A DNA stretch of 64,000 nucleotides. It comes from Sphagnum magellanicum (lineage: Eukaryota; Streptophyta; Sphagnopsida; Sphagnales; Sphagnaceae). Both the position numbers and the translations under genes were made by a program. Positions 12,320 through 25,594 of the stretch are shown one piece after another. The notes beneath the pieces were generated by a model. The model saw only the letters and a program-made list of their open reading frames with translations, was not told where the DNA came from and did no database searches. The stretch covers positions 12,710,001-12,774,000 of the forward strand of contig CM038915.1 in the NCBI GenBank assembly GCA_021904315.1. Reading direction: 5' to 3'. Within the stretch, counting starts at the first letter, position 1; every line of letters begins with the position of its first letter.

Positions 12320-13740
12320 CACAAGAATTCAAAAGCTTCAGAGTGTTTCAACAAATGATGAACTTCATCCCAACTTCATGTGTAATGATGAAGGAACTCC
12401 TCCATGAGCCCACAAAACATAATCATCTATAAGATGTGATACACATGTGCATTGCACATACACCCCACGACCGCCCAAATAACTTGCCAACATTGTGACA
12501 AAGTATACACATGAACATCTACGGTAATTTCCAATAATCACATCATATCCTTTGTCATCTAAAAGAATATTATAAATCCGTCCATACCCAAGTGAAGGGA
12601 CATCAACAACGAGAAAAATAATGCATTGGGTAAGTAAAATGCCAACCTCCCAATTGTTGGTGTGTTGTTGTGTTATTTTCAAAACAAAAGGTTGTCTCAC
12701 CTTCTTGCCACCATGAGTTGTAGGCCAACAATTTACATCGATCAATTGCATAATGCTATGAACATTCATAACAAGCACATGCGAAATGCTTGAACTAGAC
12801 AATTGGGAACCAAATAGACTTCAAGCACAACTGTAATCAAAAGAAAACCCTACTTCTTCTAGAATTATTACTTCCTTTTGAATTAAGTCACTACCTTCTT
12901 GGATGGGCCATATAGTTGGAACAAAAGACCTAGCAATTACATATTTTCACATTGTCCCACCAACACAATGGCTTAAATCATCGGGACAAAACTAGTGCAT
13001 ATGGTGTTCTAGTGATCCACTATGAAATTATACCCAAAACCCTGAATAACTTGGAACCATGGTTCCATTTATAGATTTGTAAAAGTTGATCTTTGCTTTG
13101 CATTTGAGGTTCATGATTTTTTGGAGCACAAAACATTGAATTACAAAACTAGGTGCGCAACATTTAATCTACCATTAGCCATCAACACAAACATTTTCCT
13201 TCAACTTTAGGCCACCTTGAAATATCAAATGTAAATAAACACTAAAACCAAAAGGTGATTGTTACATGCCTACATCCCAGACAATATTGGGTTAAGGAGC
13301 AAGAACTATTACTCATGGATGAAAGAAATTCACATAGTTAAGATAATGAGAATCATTGTCTGCACCAAGAGGACAATCAACAAGTTGTTTGGCAGACCCA
13401 AAAACCTCCTCCCCCTCAAGGTGTAAAGTGCAATTAGAGAAGGAAGATCTAGATGTGTAATTTGCCACAATAGTTGCTAATCTAGTAGGATCACTAGACC
13501 AATGGGCCCTCCTCAACAACAATTCATTTTTATCAAGTCCATGACCAAGTGGACCCCCTCACAAATATTGTCTATACAATGTAGATTGTTTGAAAGCCCG
13601 AACATAATCATTAGATGTCATTATATAAAGATAAGTGTTATGATTCCTCGATTGTTACAACCAAATGTTATGCATAGTTTTGGTTATATTACAAGTGGGC
13701 ATGTCCGCCCACTCCTCATCATTAAACTTTTGCAAATCAA
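12320..13740 (-). pseudogene. Dead transposon ORF with SWIM-type zinc-finger end
   Basis: Read on the minus strand from about 13737 to 12450, one frame is kept for about 430 codons with around ten in-frame stops. Recognisable segments are RRAHWSSDPTRLATIV, LEGEEVFGSAKQLVDCPLGAD, QPFVLKITQQH and DKGYDVIIGNYRRCSC. The last one starts a SWIM-like zinc finger: CSC, then about 20 residues (SYLGGRGVYVQ), then C. The closing C-x-H is broken by a frameshift near 12445; in the next frame HVYH is followed by a CG..EEFLHHYT segment and SWDEVHHLL. SWIM fingers occur in MULE-type transposases and in other plant transposon proteins, so a transposon origin is inferred. The precise family is not assigned. 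It cannot make a protein now. Confidence 0.65.
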
Positions 13741-16700
13741 AGGAAAGGAAACATTAGAAAAATGTGAAATGATAAATTGCTGTTCTTGACATAAATTGGA
13801 GTTTATGCACAACATAATAGATTCGCCCAATATAATCTATGACACAGAAAGGATGAGCATGACAAAATTTGCATTGAAACAAAGAAGCGAAAGGAATCAT
13901 TCTCATTTGACCTACAACAAGTATATGGGCGCACTCACCACACTAGGAGGTTTTATTATGAGAAGCAAAGTGCACAAAGTTCTCACAATCATCCTGTACA
14001 CATCACAAGTGACCTAAGCAATAAGCCTTCCTAAAATTAAACCCAAACAAAATTTATTGGTTGTGACCAACTTATAGTAAGCATGGCCATTGTACTTTCT
14101 ATCCATGCTTTGCATTTGGGAAGGGTTGTGAGCGGTCAAAAGCATGAAGGACAATTCAAACAAGACATCCCCATTTACAGTAATAAAAAAGAATTGGACT
14201 TTTTGCAAAGGGATATTGTCATAATCTAAATTCTATAATTCATTCGAGGTTTGTCCTAGTAGCACCATTGCATGTAAGCAAGAGACAACAAACTAAATAG
14301 TCCCCACAAGGGTGGATGGCTTTAACGACAAAAGTGCATTAGATTGAAAAATGCATTTTGGCAATTTTGTTGATGAAAGAAGGGGTGTCAAGTCCTCATC
14401 TAGGAAGGAATCACATAGTTCAATGAAAATAAAAAGTGTAAAAGCATTAGAACTTTGAAACAAATTATCGTCAACTTTGAGTTCTTACCCATAGTCTTGA
14501 CCACAAAACTTGCAATTCCTACTATAAGGATGGTTTCCTGATAATTATGAGCTGAGATATCACCAACAATGCAATAACGGCCACAACCAACCACCTATTA
14601 TCTCCCTTGCAAAGAGGTAGTAGGAATCTAGTATAGAGAACTTGAGACAAAGTTATTAGATCATACCAAATGTCCTTAGATATATGTAAAAAATTTGATT
14701 AAAAATATAACATAGTGCACATATAATGTTCAGAGACAGTGGCCTTCCTTTAATCATCTACCATGATGGTGAGGTATGAATGTCCAAGAGCATGAAATGT
14801 CACCATGTTATAAGGGGCACAAAAGTAGTAGTGAAGAAACTTAGAAGGATTTGATGCAACAAGAGCAAAATCACACACTAGGAAAAAATTTGAAAGGTTT
14901 GGAGGAAGAGGAGGAACTTGGGAAATATAATCCAAGCAGGGAACGAACAAATATGAAATTTCACAAAGCACAACAACAATGAAAACCACAAATAATAAAG
15001 TCAAGAAGTGTACTAACAAGCGTAAGACTAAAATTGTAAAACTCATGTGCTTGTGCCAAGGATAATGTTTGTTGATAGAATTTGGTCAAGAGAATAAAAT
15101 TTGGGACAAGGTGATCACTTTGAAAGTCGTTGAAGTGAAAACCCAATCTAAAATTTCTATGGGTTGTGATACATTATGTCATTTACATAAATGTAATGCA
15201 AGCTTCAAAATAAACAAAAATGTAAAAAGCCGTTAGAAAACAAAAGTATGTTTCATTTGAAAAAGATCGACTTCTAAAAGGACAAATGAACTAGGAAAAA
15301 AAAAAAGCAAACATCAAGAAACTTTGATAGATCGGTGGTAGCAAACTTGAAAAAAATAGGAATATCATATTGGAATTGGCAATCATGTTAACATAAACAA
15401 GGTTGGTTGTTTGTGCAATGTGCAAAATCCAAAAAAATGATGTAGAAAGAAGGGGTGAAAGAGGGCACAACATGATAGGGTAATAGCCTCATGCAAATAG
15501 CTGGAGGAAAGTAGTTACATGCAAGGTCAAAAGCAACACATTGGAACATGGTAATAAGTGTTAGATCAATGATAAGATATGAAGTCCATATTCTCTATTA
15601 GTCAAATCATGTGAAATATTTTCATGACGAAATCTTAATAAGAAAAGTGAAAGCTAAAGGCAATAATTATTAGGCATAGTTGGAACATGTTGCAAAAAGG
15701 ATCTAATTAATGTTTGTAATATTAAATTCCATTAGGTGTCAAGAATTACGGAAAGTATTTTCCAGAAAACAAATTACACTATTTTGGGGAAGTTACATTC
15801 CCAACAACTTTCATATTTTTACAAAAATCAATAGAATAATAGACATAAGAATTCATCATTATTTATGTGAATGTTAAAACTAACTAAAATTTACATAAAT
15901 TTCATGAAAAGGGAAATAAACATTGGAATTTGTAATGTCATTTCTAGGTTGGTGGAAAGGAAAAAGCAATTAGAAAAGGCTAGAGATATATATTATGGAA
16001 TGGAACTTATTATAAGGCAAGAATTGAAATATATGGGCTTGAAAATGTGTAACTTTTTAAATAGATATTTATAGGCCTTGAAAAAATCCCTTGAAATTTG
16101 GTATGCATGATTGGTGGCAAATTTTATTTGTAGCGAAAAGGTTAAATTAGGTTAATTAAGTTAAATTAGGTTAATAGCCATAAGAAAAGTCTTTTGACTT
16201 AACCACAAGTTATTAATAAATTGTAAACATGATGGCCACATAATGTCTAAAATATTCAAAAAATGATTGAATCAATATTGGGAAGGCAATTACCAACTCT
16301 TGGCCCAATGTGTCTGTATGTATTAATATCCTAAAGTGAGTTTTGTGGAAATCATATATTCACCTTTGAAGCCTACAAGATTCAAAAGAAAAACATTTCT
16401 TCAACGTCATCACTTTATGTTACACATAAAACAAAATTAGCTACAATAGCGCAATGTTAGTGGCGTTCATTATCCTAAAAGAGAATTATAGTTATAGTAA
16501 GTTCTTAGAGTTATGATACATAGAAATGGCAATAGGCAAGGTTGGCTAAATCCAATGTGCTAAAGAGAAAAATAATGAACAATGAATTGTGCCATAGAAT
16601 TTCTAAAATTTATTAACAAAACACCGATAATTATAAGAACACCAAATTAATAGGATTAAATTTCCCTTGAAAATCAACTTTTATATGGTGATTCAATATA

Positions 16701-17744
16701 TACAAATATATAGAATAAAAATAAATATGAAAATAATGGTTATAATAAAAATATGCAAACTCAATATACTTTTTAAAAAGTGATTAAAAGAATAATTATC
16801 TAATTTTGAATTTGTTTATAATTATGATTTATTATTATTAATAGAACCTTAGTTACCTTTTTATTTTCCAATTAATAAATATTTTTATTTGTATATTTAT
16901 AAAGATGTGTGTTCAAGACTATAAAAGAAAATAATAGATGACACATCTTGGAGTAAACACTGAAGTTTGTAGAAAGGGAACAACTATTGTTTTTAGTTGA
17001 ACATTACAGTTAAAAATAAAGAAGTTATAGTTTCAGATGTAGGAAGAGGGTGTTGGTCAAGAGAACTCGAGAACTCTAAGATGAAGAAGAGAAAAGCAAA
17101 GTTTCAAGTGGACAAATCCTAAGCAGCAAAGATGTAATATCAAGATGTTGGTCAAAAAAAAGTTGCAGCTGATGAAAGATATGTGGTGCAACCTCTTCTC
17201 CATGAGGGGTGATCAAATTAAAGAAGCAGAACAAAATTTTAAATGTGCAGTGAATATTACCTAGTTTATGAAACATAATTAGCTTGCTTTTAGTAAAAAA
17301 ATCCACTAATCATTTGTTTTAGAGGCCCGTGACAAGTGCAATTTGTTATATGATGCACATTACAAGTTCCCAAAACAATTTGAGTGGATCAAAGTTATGT
17401 CCTTTCAACCATGCAACAAATATGAGTGAAAAGATGTTTTTTGTGTGAAGAGAAGACATAACTATGCTTGAAATTGCGTTTCCATGCTTGGTTTCTTGAA
17501 AAAGGTGTGTTAGAAACCCTAATATCTTGCTTGAGATTCTCACATCTATATTCATTTTGTTCTTGTTCATATAGGAGGTGGGGGACACATAAACAACACA
17601 ACAACTTGAGGTAAGTTTTCAAGTTTTTCCAATTTCATGTTTTTGAATTCTTTTTCTTTCTAATTGTTTGTTTTTCGTTTCTTTGCTTTAAGTTTTTGTG
17701 TTTATATATCTTTTCTTGTAGTTTTTTAGGTTTCTTAGGAGTTC
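13741..17744. other. Gene-free spacer, possibly containing more of the dead transposon
   Basis: Minus-strand frames at 14.0-14.2, 14.4-14.6 and 14.75-15.15 kb are open for 60-100 codons but show no motif I know. They could be the 5' part of the SWIM-finger element next to them. From 15.2 to 17.7 kb the sequence is AT-rich with small repeats, such as gttaaattaggttaat at about 16.14-16.18 kb, and nothing coding. Confidence 0.35.
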
Positions 17745-18330
17745 AGCGGAGGCAAACCTTTCTTGAAACTCTTGAGCTCCAAGCTCAGGAGCTTCAAGAA
17801 AGGCCAAGGCAAAAAAAATTGTGCTTGGCCTCCAACTTTTGGCATTGAAAGTTGGAGGCCAAGTGCAAAAAAATTTGTTTCAGCTTCTTTTGAAGCTCTT
17901 GAGCTCTAAGCTTGGAAGTTCCAAGAAAGGTTGAGGCAATTTTTTTTGCGTTTGGCTAGTTTAAGAACACTTGAGAAGCAATTGAATCAAGAAAAATGTG
18001 TTTAAACTCCAACTTTTGGTGCCAATTGTTGGAGGCCAAGCAAAAAAAATTGAGCTTAGCCCCTCATGGAGCTCCTAACCTTTGTACTCTAGGGCTCCAA
18101 GAGAGGCCAAGCCAAAAAAATTGTGTTCAACCTCTTACGGAGCTCCCAATTTCATGCTTAAGGGTTCCATGAGAGGGCCAAACACAAAAGTTTTTTGCTT
18201 GGCCTCCAACTTTTGGCACCAAAAATTGGAGCTTGAGTTAAATAATTTGCTTTGAGCTTTCATAAAAACCATAGCTCCCAAGCTTACAACTTTCAAAGGT
18301 CAAAAAATTTCTTCAAATGAGTTTCTTCAA
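17745..18330. repeat. Array of palindromic modules ('ggcctccaacttttggc')
   Basis: Diverged modules of roughly 100-150 bp follow one another. Each has a GAGCTCC/GGAGCTTC block, a ccaagaaaggcc block, an A-rich spacer and cttggcctccaacttttggca, often followed by its own inverted copy (tgaaagttggaggccaag), which gives strong hairpins, e.g. at about 17826-17866. There is no long ORF. The origin is unclear. Confidence 0.6.
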
Positions 18331-19022
18331 TGCAATTTTTGATTATTGTTTAACCTTTTTTACATCATTTCTTTAATTTGCAAAGTTTTGTCAAAATAAG
18401 AAATCCATCCATAGAGGTATTTTTGACTTTTTCTTTTTCAAATTTTGTTCTCAAATAATGCACCTTACTTTCTTCCTCATTTAATGCTCTCCTACAAGTT
18501 CCTCCATCTATCCTTGAAATTAATGTATATTCAATCATTGATTCCAATGTGTTTGGTGTGAAAATTAACGGCAATTTTCCTCTTGCCATTGTAAAATAAA
18601 GGCTTGTTGTATAGATCAAGCAAATTAGTAGTATAGGAAGAAAAATGCAATTTGATTATGCAAGTAACAAAAATGGTGTTAAACGCAAGAGGTTGAAAGA
18701 GTGATTGAGAAAAAATAACTTGAATTGGTGTAGGGAATGTGAAGTGTCATGGGTTGTTTCATATTGTTTTTGTTCCTAATGGGCACATGCCTTTTGGTGG
18801 TGAATAGGTAGTGTTCGGATTGGCACATACTTGGTGGATCTATGGGATTTAATTTAACATTCTATATGGTTTATCTTGAATATATTTTATATTAAGGAAA
18901 TATGAAGTATGACTTTGAAGTGTGATTTGAACATTTCATTTGTCGAATTGTTTTGAAAGAAACCAATATAAATTGTTTCAACCTTGTTTTTTTTGTTCAA
19001 GTTTTTGCAAAAATAACGTTTC
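18331..19022. other. Gene-free spacer
   Basis: AT-rich sequence without a coding frame longer than a chance 84-codon ORF on the minus strand. I see nothing in it. Confidence 0.4.
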
Positions 19023-20930
19023 TTGCCAAAGTTCAAAATAATGTTGACCCATTGTTTCATCCATAAAGATCATTCATCCATGGACATGTGGCATAATACT
19101 CTCCATGTTAGCAAAGATAATGTCAAAGAATATTCTCTTAATATTTTATCGACATGGTCAGAATATTCTAAAAAAGATTCGATCTTGCTCATGTGTTTAT
19201 GTTCACCTGTTCATTCTCGTAGGCTCATGGACTAGCATCCTTTGTGAATGTCTTGCACTAGGTTTGACACATTTGTGTAGCTTGTCAACTTCAGTGATGA
19301 TGCATGGGTTCACAAACATGTCGTTGTTAGTCTTTTTGAAGCCCCCCAATGCCACATCATGCATACTTTGGTAGAAATTGTGTGGTTGTTGTTAGCCCAA
19401 TTCAAACTCACACATAAGATCCTTATCTATTTGGAAGAGGAGGGTTCGAATTTGAACATGTTGGCCCTTGCCCCTTCTACCATAATTAATTGTGAACCAT
19501 TGCAACTAGAGAGTTCATTTGTAAGGAGTTGCTTCAAACATCCAATGTCTAAGGCTTGTTCAATATGGCACAAATGTCACCTATGTGGGTGTTAGCATGC
19601 AAAAGCTTTCATTGAAAGATGCTTGCTAAACTCAACAAAAGACAATATGACTTGGACAGTTTTGTTTGAAAAGGTCAGCGAAGTGAGACAATGAAGCTAA
19701 AAACATTGATAAAGATAAGGTTTGCAAATATGGGGTTGTCCTTTTTAGGGAAACCTTAAAAAGCATGTTATTTGTTGTCACAAACAATTCTTGTATTTGC
19801 AAGCATGGGTGCCTAATGGGCTAACTTGGGCCATTACATGAGGTATGGTGGAAAACTTGGAAACCAATTGTGGAGCATTGTTTCTGAATAAAATAAGAGG
19901 TTATTGGCTATTGTATGAAACATTGAATGCTACCATTACCATTTCCATGGAATTGAAGGTTGGCTTCAACCATTGAATTGTGTGGGTGCCACCTCTCTTA
20001 TATGGACCACTTAATGTGAACTCAAGATCCTCTATGGACTCATGGTTTCAAAGGTTGCCAAGATATTAACCTTTTTTATGTCTTTTTGGATTCATCTTCT
20101 ATTCCTCACGCTCACAACATGTTGACATTAATGCTGGACCTTGTGTTCAAAAGGCTCAAGTTTGTGACTATCTTGCCCAGGAAAGGGCTAAACTCATGGC
20201 TACAAAGTATGATAGAAATTTTTTACTTCCCATGCTTGTGAAATGCAACCAATTCCTAAATCTAGTTATTTCAAGTACCTTTCCTCCAACTATAGAATGA
20301 CGATCCAATTCACTTTGTGATGTTCTAGCTTCATGCAAGGAGGCAAGAAAGATTGTTATAGCTAAATTTTCTATTTTTTGTGATTGTGTTCTAAATGTTA
20401 TTTATGACATAGGATCACCTGGGGTTTGGTTAGAACATGCTACATTGCATCCCAATTTCCAAACAGATATTTGCAATTCCTAGTTCCTAGATTCAGATAA
20501 AGAGAATCTTCTGTGTGGCCCTAGAATTTGAACTAGTTTGCAACATTGTAGGCTTAGGCTCACAAACCTTGATCCTCTTGCAAAAATCAACTTGACAGTG
20601 TTTAAGTTGCATGCCAACTTGCAAACAAAAACAATGGGGAGTTCTTTAGTTATCAGGCATCTACCTATGAAGATGAATTGGGAAAGACTGTCTCTATATC
20701 AAGGAGGATTGTAGCAGTTCCATTTTAGTGGCCACAATCAAGTTCAGCATTCAATTTGTTCTTCAATGTCCACCAACTTTTTGATACATGGTCCACAATT
20801 TTACTTTAGTCTGTGTGAATTTCCATATTAATTTCAGTCACCTCTAAGATTGGACATTTTTGTAATGAATCCATGAATTTTTTTGGTTTGGCATCCACCA
20901 AGTTCTTGTAGTGCTCGCATGGACCATAGT
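19023..20930 (+). pseudogene. Dead ORF, hAT-like transposase relic
   Basis: A single plus-strand frame (codon starts divisible by three, from 19023) stays mostly open for about 630 codons, interrupted by roughly 20 stops. Legible parts include DDAWVHKHVVVSLFEAPQC, KLTHKILIYLEEEGSNLNML, NCEPLQLESSFVRSCFKH followed by PMSKAC, RGYWLLYETLNATI and YDIGSPGVWLEHATLH. The order (a WVHKHVV block, LLAQFKLTHK, the EEGSNLN block, the SC.KH..SKAC block) resembles the central part of plant hAT-family transposases as I know them, but no catalytic triad can be pointed out. Many stops fall where Gln, Arg or Trp would be one C-to-T (or G-to-A) change away. It is not functional. Confidence 0.45.
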
Positions 20931-21546
20931 AGGTTTAATTGGGTATGATCAATTACACATGATCAATTGGCATTTAACAGCAATTCAAAGAATTGGTGGA
21001 AGCATATGATAGCATTTTGAGCAAACTTGGAGCTACATCAATAAATTGGCCATGCCCTTTGAACAATCTAACTAGGAGAGAAATTGTCAAAAGAAGATGA
21101 GGATAATGTGTGATCACATGTTATCAAGTCACCACAAACCATAACCCAATATATTGAAATGACTTCACACAGAATGGCGATGGAATAAGTGAACTAGATT
21201 ACCAGTTACCACTGTCCTGAAGTGAACTCAGTTGGCATGCTTGATCTTGAACTGATCAGAGTCATGATGAGGATTGAAGGTCTGCAGCCCACTTCTTTAC
21301 AAACAACCTTTAGGTTCAAATGAAAACTTGGGTTATATCTCTTACTCCTTGTACTGCCCTGTTCACTGCATAGTGCATATCCCCTACACCTGTTTCCTGT
21401 GAGACCCATCTCAACACACCTCCATGACAACGTTTAACTCCTCACTATACACCAGGAATTCATCACCTCTTTGACAAATGAGTAACTCAACTTGAATGAA
21501 CGAATTTTCAACTGAAGTTGGTGAACATGTTTGCACAGTTTTCAAA
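20931..21546. other. Spacer including the probable 3' UTR of TRM5
   Basis: Sequence just downstream of the minus-strand TRM5 stop at 21547. It is less AT-rich than the spacer beyond it. No clear polyadenylation signal was identified by eye and no coding frame is supported. Confidence 0.4.
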
Positions 21547-24500
21547 TCAACCAGTCCGTGATCGCTTCAAGGTGGCAACATCTTCATCAATCAAATCCTT
21601 CGAAGTGGAGGAAAATGCAACTGCTTCAGGGAGCTCAAAACTTAGACACAGCATAACCTGCAAGATAAGCCAACCCACTTTTTCAAATATTGGTTTTGAA
21701 GGGCATCTTTAAAAAGTGGGTTAAACTAGTAAGGAGTAAAGAAATAAAAAAGGCCAGTTTGCTCCAATTATCCACAATTGTGCACATGAACTCATACCTT
21801 TGAAAGGAGGGAAAAAAAAAAGTGAAATAAACAACTCAAATGACTCCATATACTTCTAAAAGCATAGACCATCTCAACTACTCTAAAGGACAAATGGTGG
21901 GCTACCCAGCTCCTGCAAAACAAAGGAAAAATAGCACATGCTAGTGGAGAAAGCCCTCACAGCTGCTAGCCATGTCGGAGCTTGGAAGAGAAGACAGCTG
22001 GATGATTGGCATGAGATAATTAACTGTACCTTATTGGGTGCAACATCTCGGACAGTCCACACCACTGGCTCCTGAATGGGACCCTTGAGATAGGCTTCTG
22101 CCCGCTGATTGTTAAATGACAAAACAATGTTAACAAAATATCTGTCAAAATGAGCAGATATTGATCCATCCTCCATACAAATCTTTCAGCTACCTTCCAG
22201 CAATATTTCTACACAAATTGAACTTGGAACATCATAATCCAGCTAAATATATCCCAGGGTTTCACAAACATTTCTTTTCAATGACCAAGGCTTAGCTCTT
22301 CAGTCCTAGACACCATCTAAACAAAGACTGCTGACATACTAAGAAAGATCTAAAGGAAGATGCAATGCCAGACCTAACAAAAAGCAGTTGCTCATCCAAA
22401 ACAGTTGTTTATACAATTATACAAAACTGGAGAGATACAAGTTGCAGGAAGTAACCTCAATGACATCTGCAGATGTTTCTTTTGTCCGCATGAAACAGTA
22501 GCAGTGAACACGAGGCAGTCTCCCCTTCCACTTATCCCTTAACAAAAGCCCATTTAAAACATCTGCAAACAGAAATCAACTTAGTCCCTATGCTTGCAGA
22601 GCTCTTTACCATGGCCAGTGAACAGAAGAATAATGTTGAAAAGTAGGAATGACTTAGTGTCATGTGGACGCAGTCTAAACATAGCAACAGGGGCAACATG
22701 TTTGTCCAAATCTAACCCCAAGGACATGCAAAGTCCCTAGGTTCCTGGAACCTTTGATAACCCATTGCTCATTGACCTCCTCTGTAGCTGAGTTGACTAT
22801 TCTGGCCGAGCATACTCACAAATTTCCATATAGGAATATCCCATTTCCTCTAGTCCAAATCCAAAATATGAATGTGGCACAGGAACACAAAAATGGGTTA
22901 GCAAGCAGATGTTGTAATTACAGGAGCCTGCCTATGTTCATCAAATCAGCAAAGATGCTTACCCAAAAATTCAAGCGCCGATGCTGGCAGATTCATGACA
23001 ACATGGTCGAAGTGCTCCCAAGCCTTGACTTCTAAGTTCATATTCTCTTTGGCCACTGATGTTGTGAAGTTCCTTCCTTTCTTATTCCTTCCATTCTGGA
23101 TATTCTTTCCTATAGCTGCAAGACAGAACACAAAAACTGAAGCTGTAGGAAATTTCTTTGCTAGGAAGTAGGAAAAAAGTGAATATTCTGACCTTAGACA
23201 TGACAAGCTATACCTGGATGTAACAAGCCCATGTCAGAATCCATTTCATCAGCTGAATCCTTCACTCTTTCCATCTCCTTTTTTGTCTTTACAATCCCAG
23301 TCCCAATTTTGATGGCATTACTGATTTGAGATTCATATTTAGTCGTGAGGCTGTCAGATGGTCCTGTTGTAATCCTTTCTTCCTCTGAAGACACTGGTGA
23401 GGTTGTAGATGCAACGTTATCATTGACTGGTTCCTCCAAGCTTGTGTCTGCAGGCCTTGGTGTCATGATGGTTTGGATGAACTCACGGGCATCCATGTTA
23501 TAAGCCTTCACTCTCCCCAAAACCTTGTTTATTTCAGAGTTTATCTTCAAATACTTCACACTCATTGGGTTTAGGTCATTCGCATAAACAATACAACCTT
23601 GCTGGGCTGCAGGAATTGCAAAAGGTCCAATGCCAGCGAACATGTCCACAATGACTTCTCCAGGTTGAAATTGAGAAAAGACACGTTTATGTTCAGCTTC
23701 CAGTCGAGAATTCCAGTACACTGACCCATAATCCAGCCGGAAGGTAGCACCGTGCTGCTTTACTTCTGTAACCAAGCTTGCATTTCCAGCCAACACCTCA
23801 AATTCGGGTACCCTAAACTCATTTGTGATTGTTCCCACTTTGTTCACAACAGTTTTAAGCTTTGGATTCTTCTGTAAACAAGCAAGTCCCGAGAGGAAGT
23901 TTAAAAACGAATGATGAATCTTCACACAAATGTAACAGCTGTCAAATGGTGGTAAAGCAGGAAGGAATAATGGAACAACTCACATCCAGAATAACAGTTG
24001 CAATCACTTTCTGATAAGGCAGGAGTTCCTCCCGCAAGTTGAGATGTGCAATATGCCCTGCAGTTTACCCTTCCAGTCAAATATCACATGTCTACTCTGC
24101 TAAGAAGTTTGCATAAACATATGTATGTTGAAGACCTAGGAAGATCCACATTTCTGAACTCACACAGCAAGTTAGGGCCTGGGGTGGTAAGGTCTGAAGT
24201 TGAGGTTCACATTGTGTCCAGATCATGCAATTTATGTACACACAACCCACATAAACATACCAATGGTTTCAAAGGAAGAAGGCACCTCACAGCCTGCAGG
24301 TAGAATTTCTTTCAATATGTGCTCTGCACCCCACAATTCCAATTTGTACCTGATGAGCACCAGAACATGAATCAGTCACACCAACATTGATTGGCACAAA
24401 CCTGTCTCATTCTGTGTCTCTGGATACAATGTAGTATGCCATTATCCACACCCTCACACTTAGAGATGCTGCACAAATTCATGGTCACCTTTCTGCTGTT

Positions 24501-24895
24501 CACTTGAAGATGTGAGTCATTTTCTCACACATAATACCTCCTACAGCCAGATGTTTTAGAGAGCTTTTACAGTTTAGAGTGCTTTCTGGAAGTGGAGAAG
24601 AAGCTGCTGATAAAGCTCTTACCCACAGGCCAGTAGGGATAGTCCAGGACCACGTCGTAAGGTACAACATCTGCTACGACCACCTTCTTCAAAGCCTGCT
24701 GTTTCTCTTCTGGAAGTCCTTGCAAATCTGGTCACAAAAGAGCCAGCTGGGTAAAACCACCGATGCAAACAGGCTCGTCACAAAAACCATCACCCTTGCT
24801 GTCTCTGTACACCATAAGATAAATACTCACAAACTCCTTGGATCTGATCAGATGCCACAGTACCTATGGAAACTGGTACTCGCAAAATTTGGAGA

Positions 24896-24951
<56 letters not shown>

Positions 24952-25524
24952 AGAGAGCAGGGTTCTATTCTACATTCAAACTCAGTTTCAAGGAGGAGGA
25001 GCAACATACAGATATCAGTGACAAGGTCTGAAAAAATGACCAGGCGCAAATTGTCATCGGATGGATCAGGCACAATATGTCTCACTCGCGCCATATCCAA
25101 CACATATCTGCAACAACGACAACAACAACACACACACACGCATAATCCCAATCATCTCACCTCCTTTTCCTACTCCCCACCAATTTTATTTTTTCAAAGT
25201 CGACCTCAATTGCGAGAAAAAAGTCTTTTGCAAGACGATTTCTATGTCTAATGGAAATCACAGTCCTGACCCAAAAACCAAAAATGCTACAACAGGACAT
25301 AGAGAAGAGCGATCACTATGGGAACTCTTAAGAGGGGTGAGAGGAAAGCAAATCGAGTAGTACCCGGAGAGAATTTTGGCGACGACATGGGAGAGGTTTT
25401 TGGGGATTCGCAGTGCAAATCGGTGAAGATACCTGACAAACTTGCTCTTATCCAGAAAACCCACACTCGCTGCAGCGGGTTCTTCCATGTTAGCGACACT
25501 CCTCTCCTTACCCTCTTGCTCCAT
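21547..25524 (-). CDS. TRM5: tRNA (guanine-37-N1)-methyltransferase, TRM5 type
   Basis: Transfers methyl from S-adenosylmethionine to N1 of G37, 3' of the anticodon, which prevents +1 frameshifting. Ten exons join in phase: 25524-25364, 25107-25010, 24727-24623, 24323-24261, 24057-23984, 23871-23214, 23115-22963, 22562-22456, 22104-22030, 21657-21547, giving 534 aa and a stop. All introns are GT-AG. Seen: N-terminal LDKSKF (D1-type) segment, [20 protein letters not shown] (about 134-153), [10 protein letters not shown] (187-196), the SAM-binding DMFAGIGPF (243-251), YANDLNP (263-269), NMDAREF (292-298) and the NLPA motif (428-431). Both motif sets needed for catalysis are intact. A Ser/Glu-rich insert of about 85 residues (300-386) separates NMDAREF from the rest. 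The start is the first ATG after which the frame is open; a second in-frame ATG lies 15 codons on. Cytosol, nucleus or organelle cannot be decided. Confidence 0.95.
24899..24948. repeat. (TC)25 microsatellite in TRM5 intron 2
   Basis: A perfect dinucleotide run of 50 bases inside the intron between exons 2 and 3 of TRM5. On the gene's strand it reads as GA repeats. It is likely to vary in length between individuals. Confidence 0.95.
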
Positions 25525-25594
25525 CTTCACCAAAACCCACCACTACACACCACCACCACCACCAACACGACAACAACAGCAACAGAATATCCGA

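Noticed and set aside
12365-12802. Live 145-codon gene on the minus strand
   Set aside because: It is the longest intact piece of the larger dead SWIM-finger ORF, not a gene in its own right.
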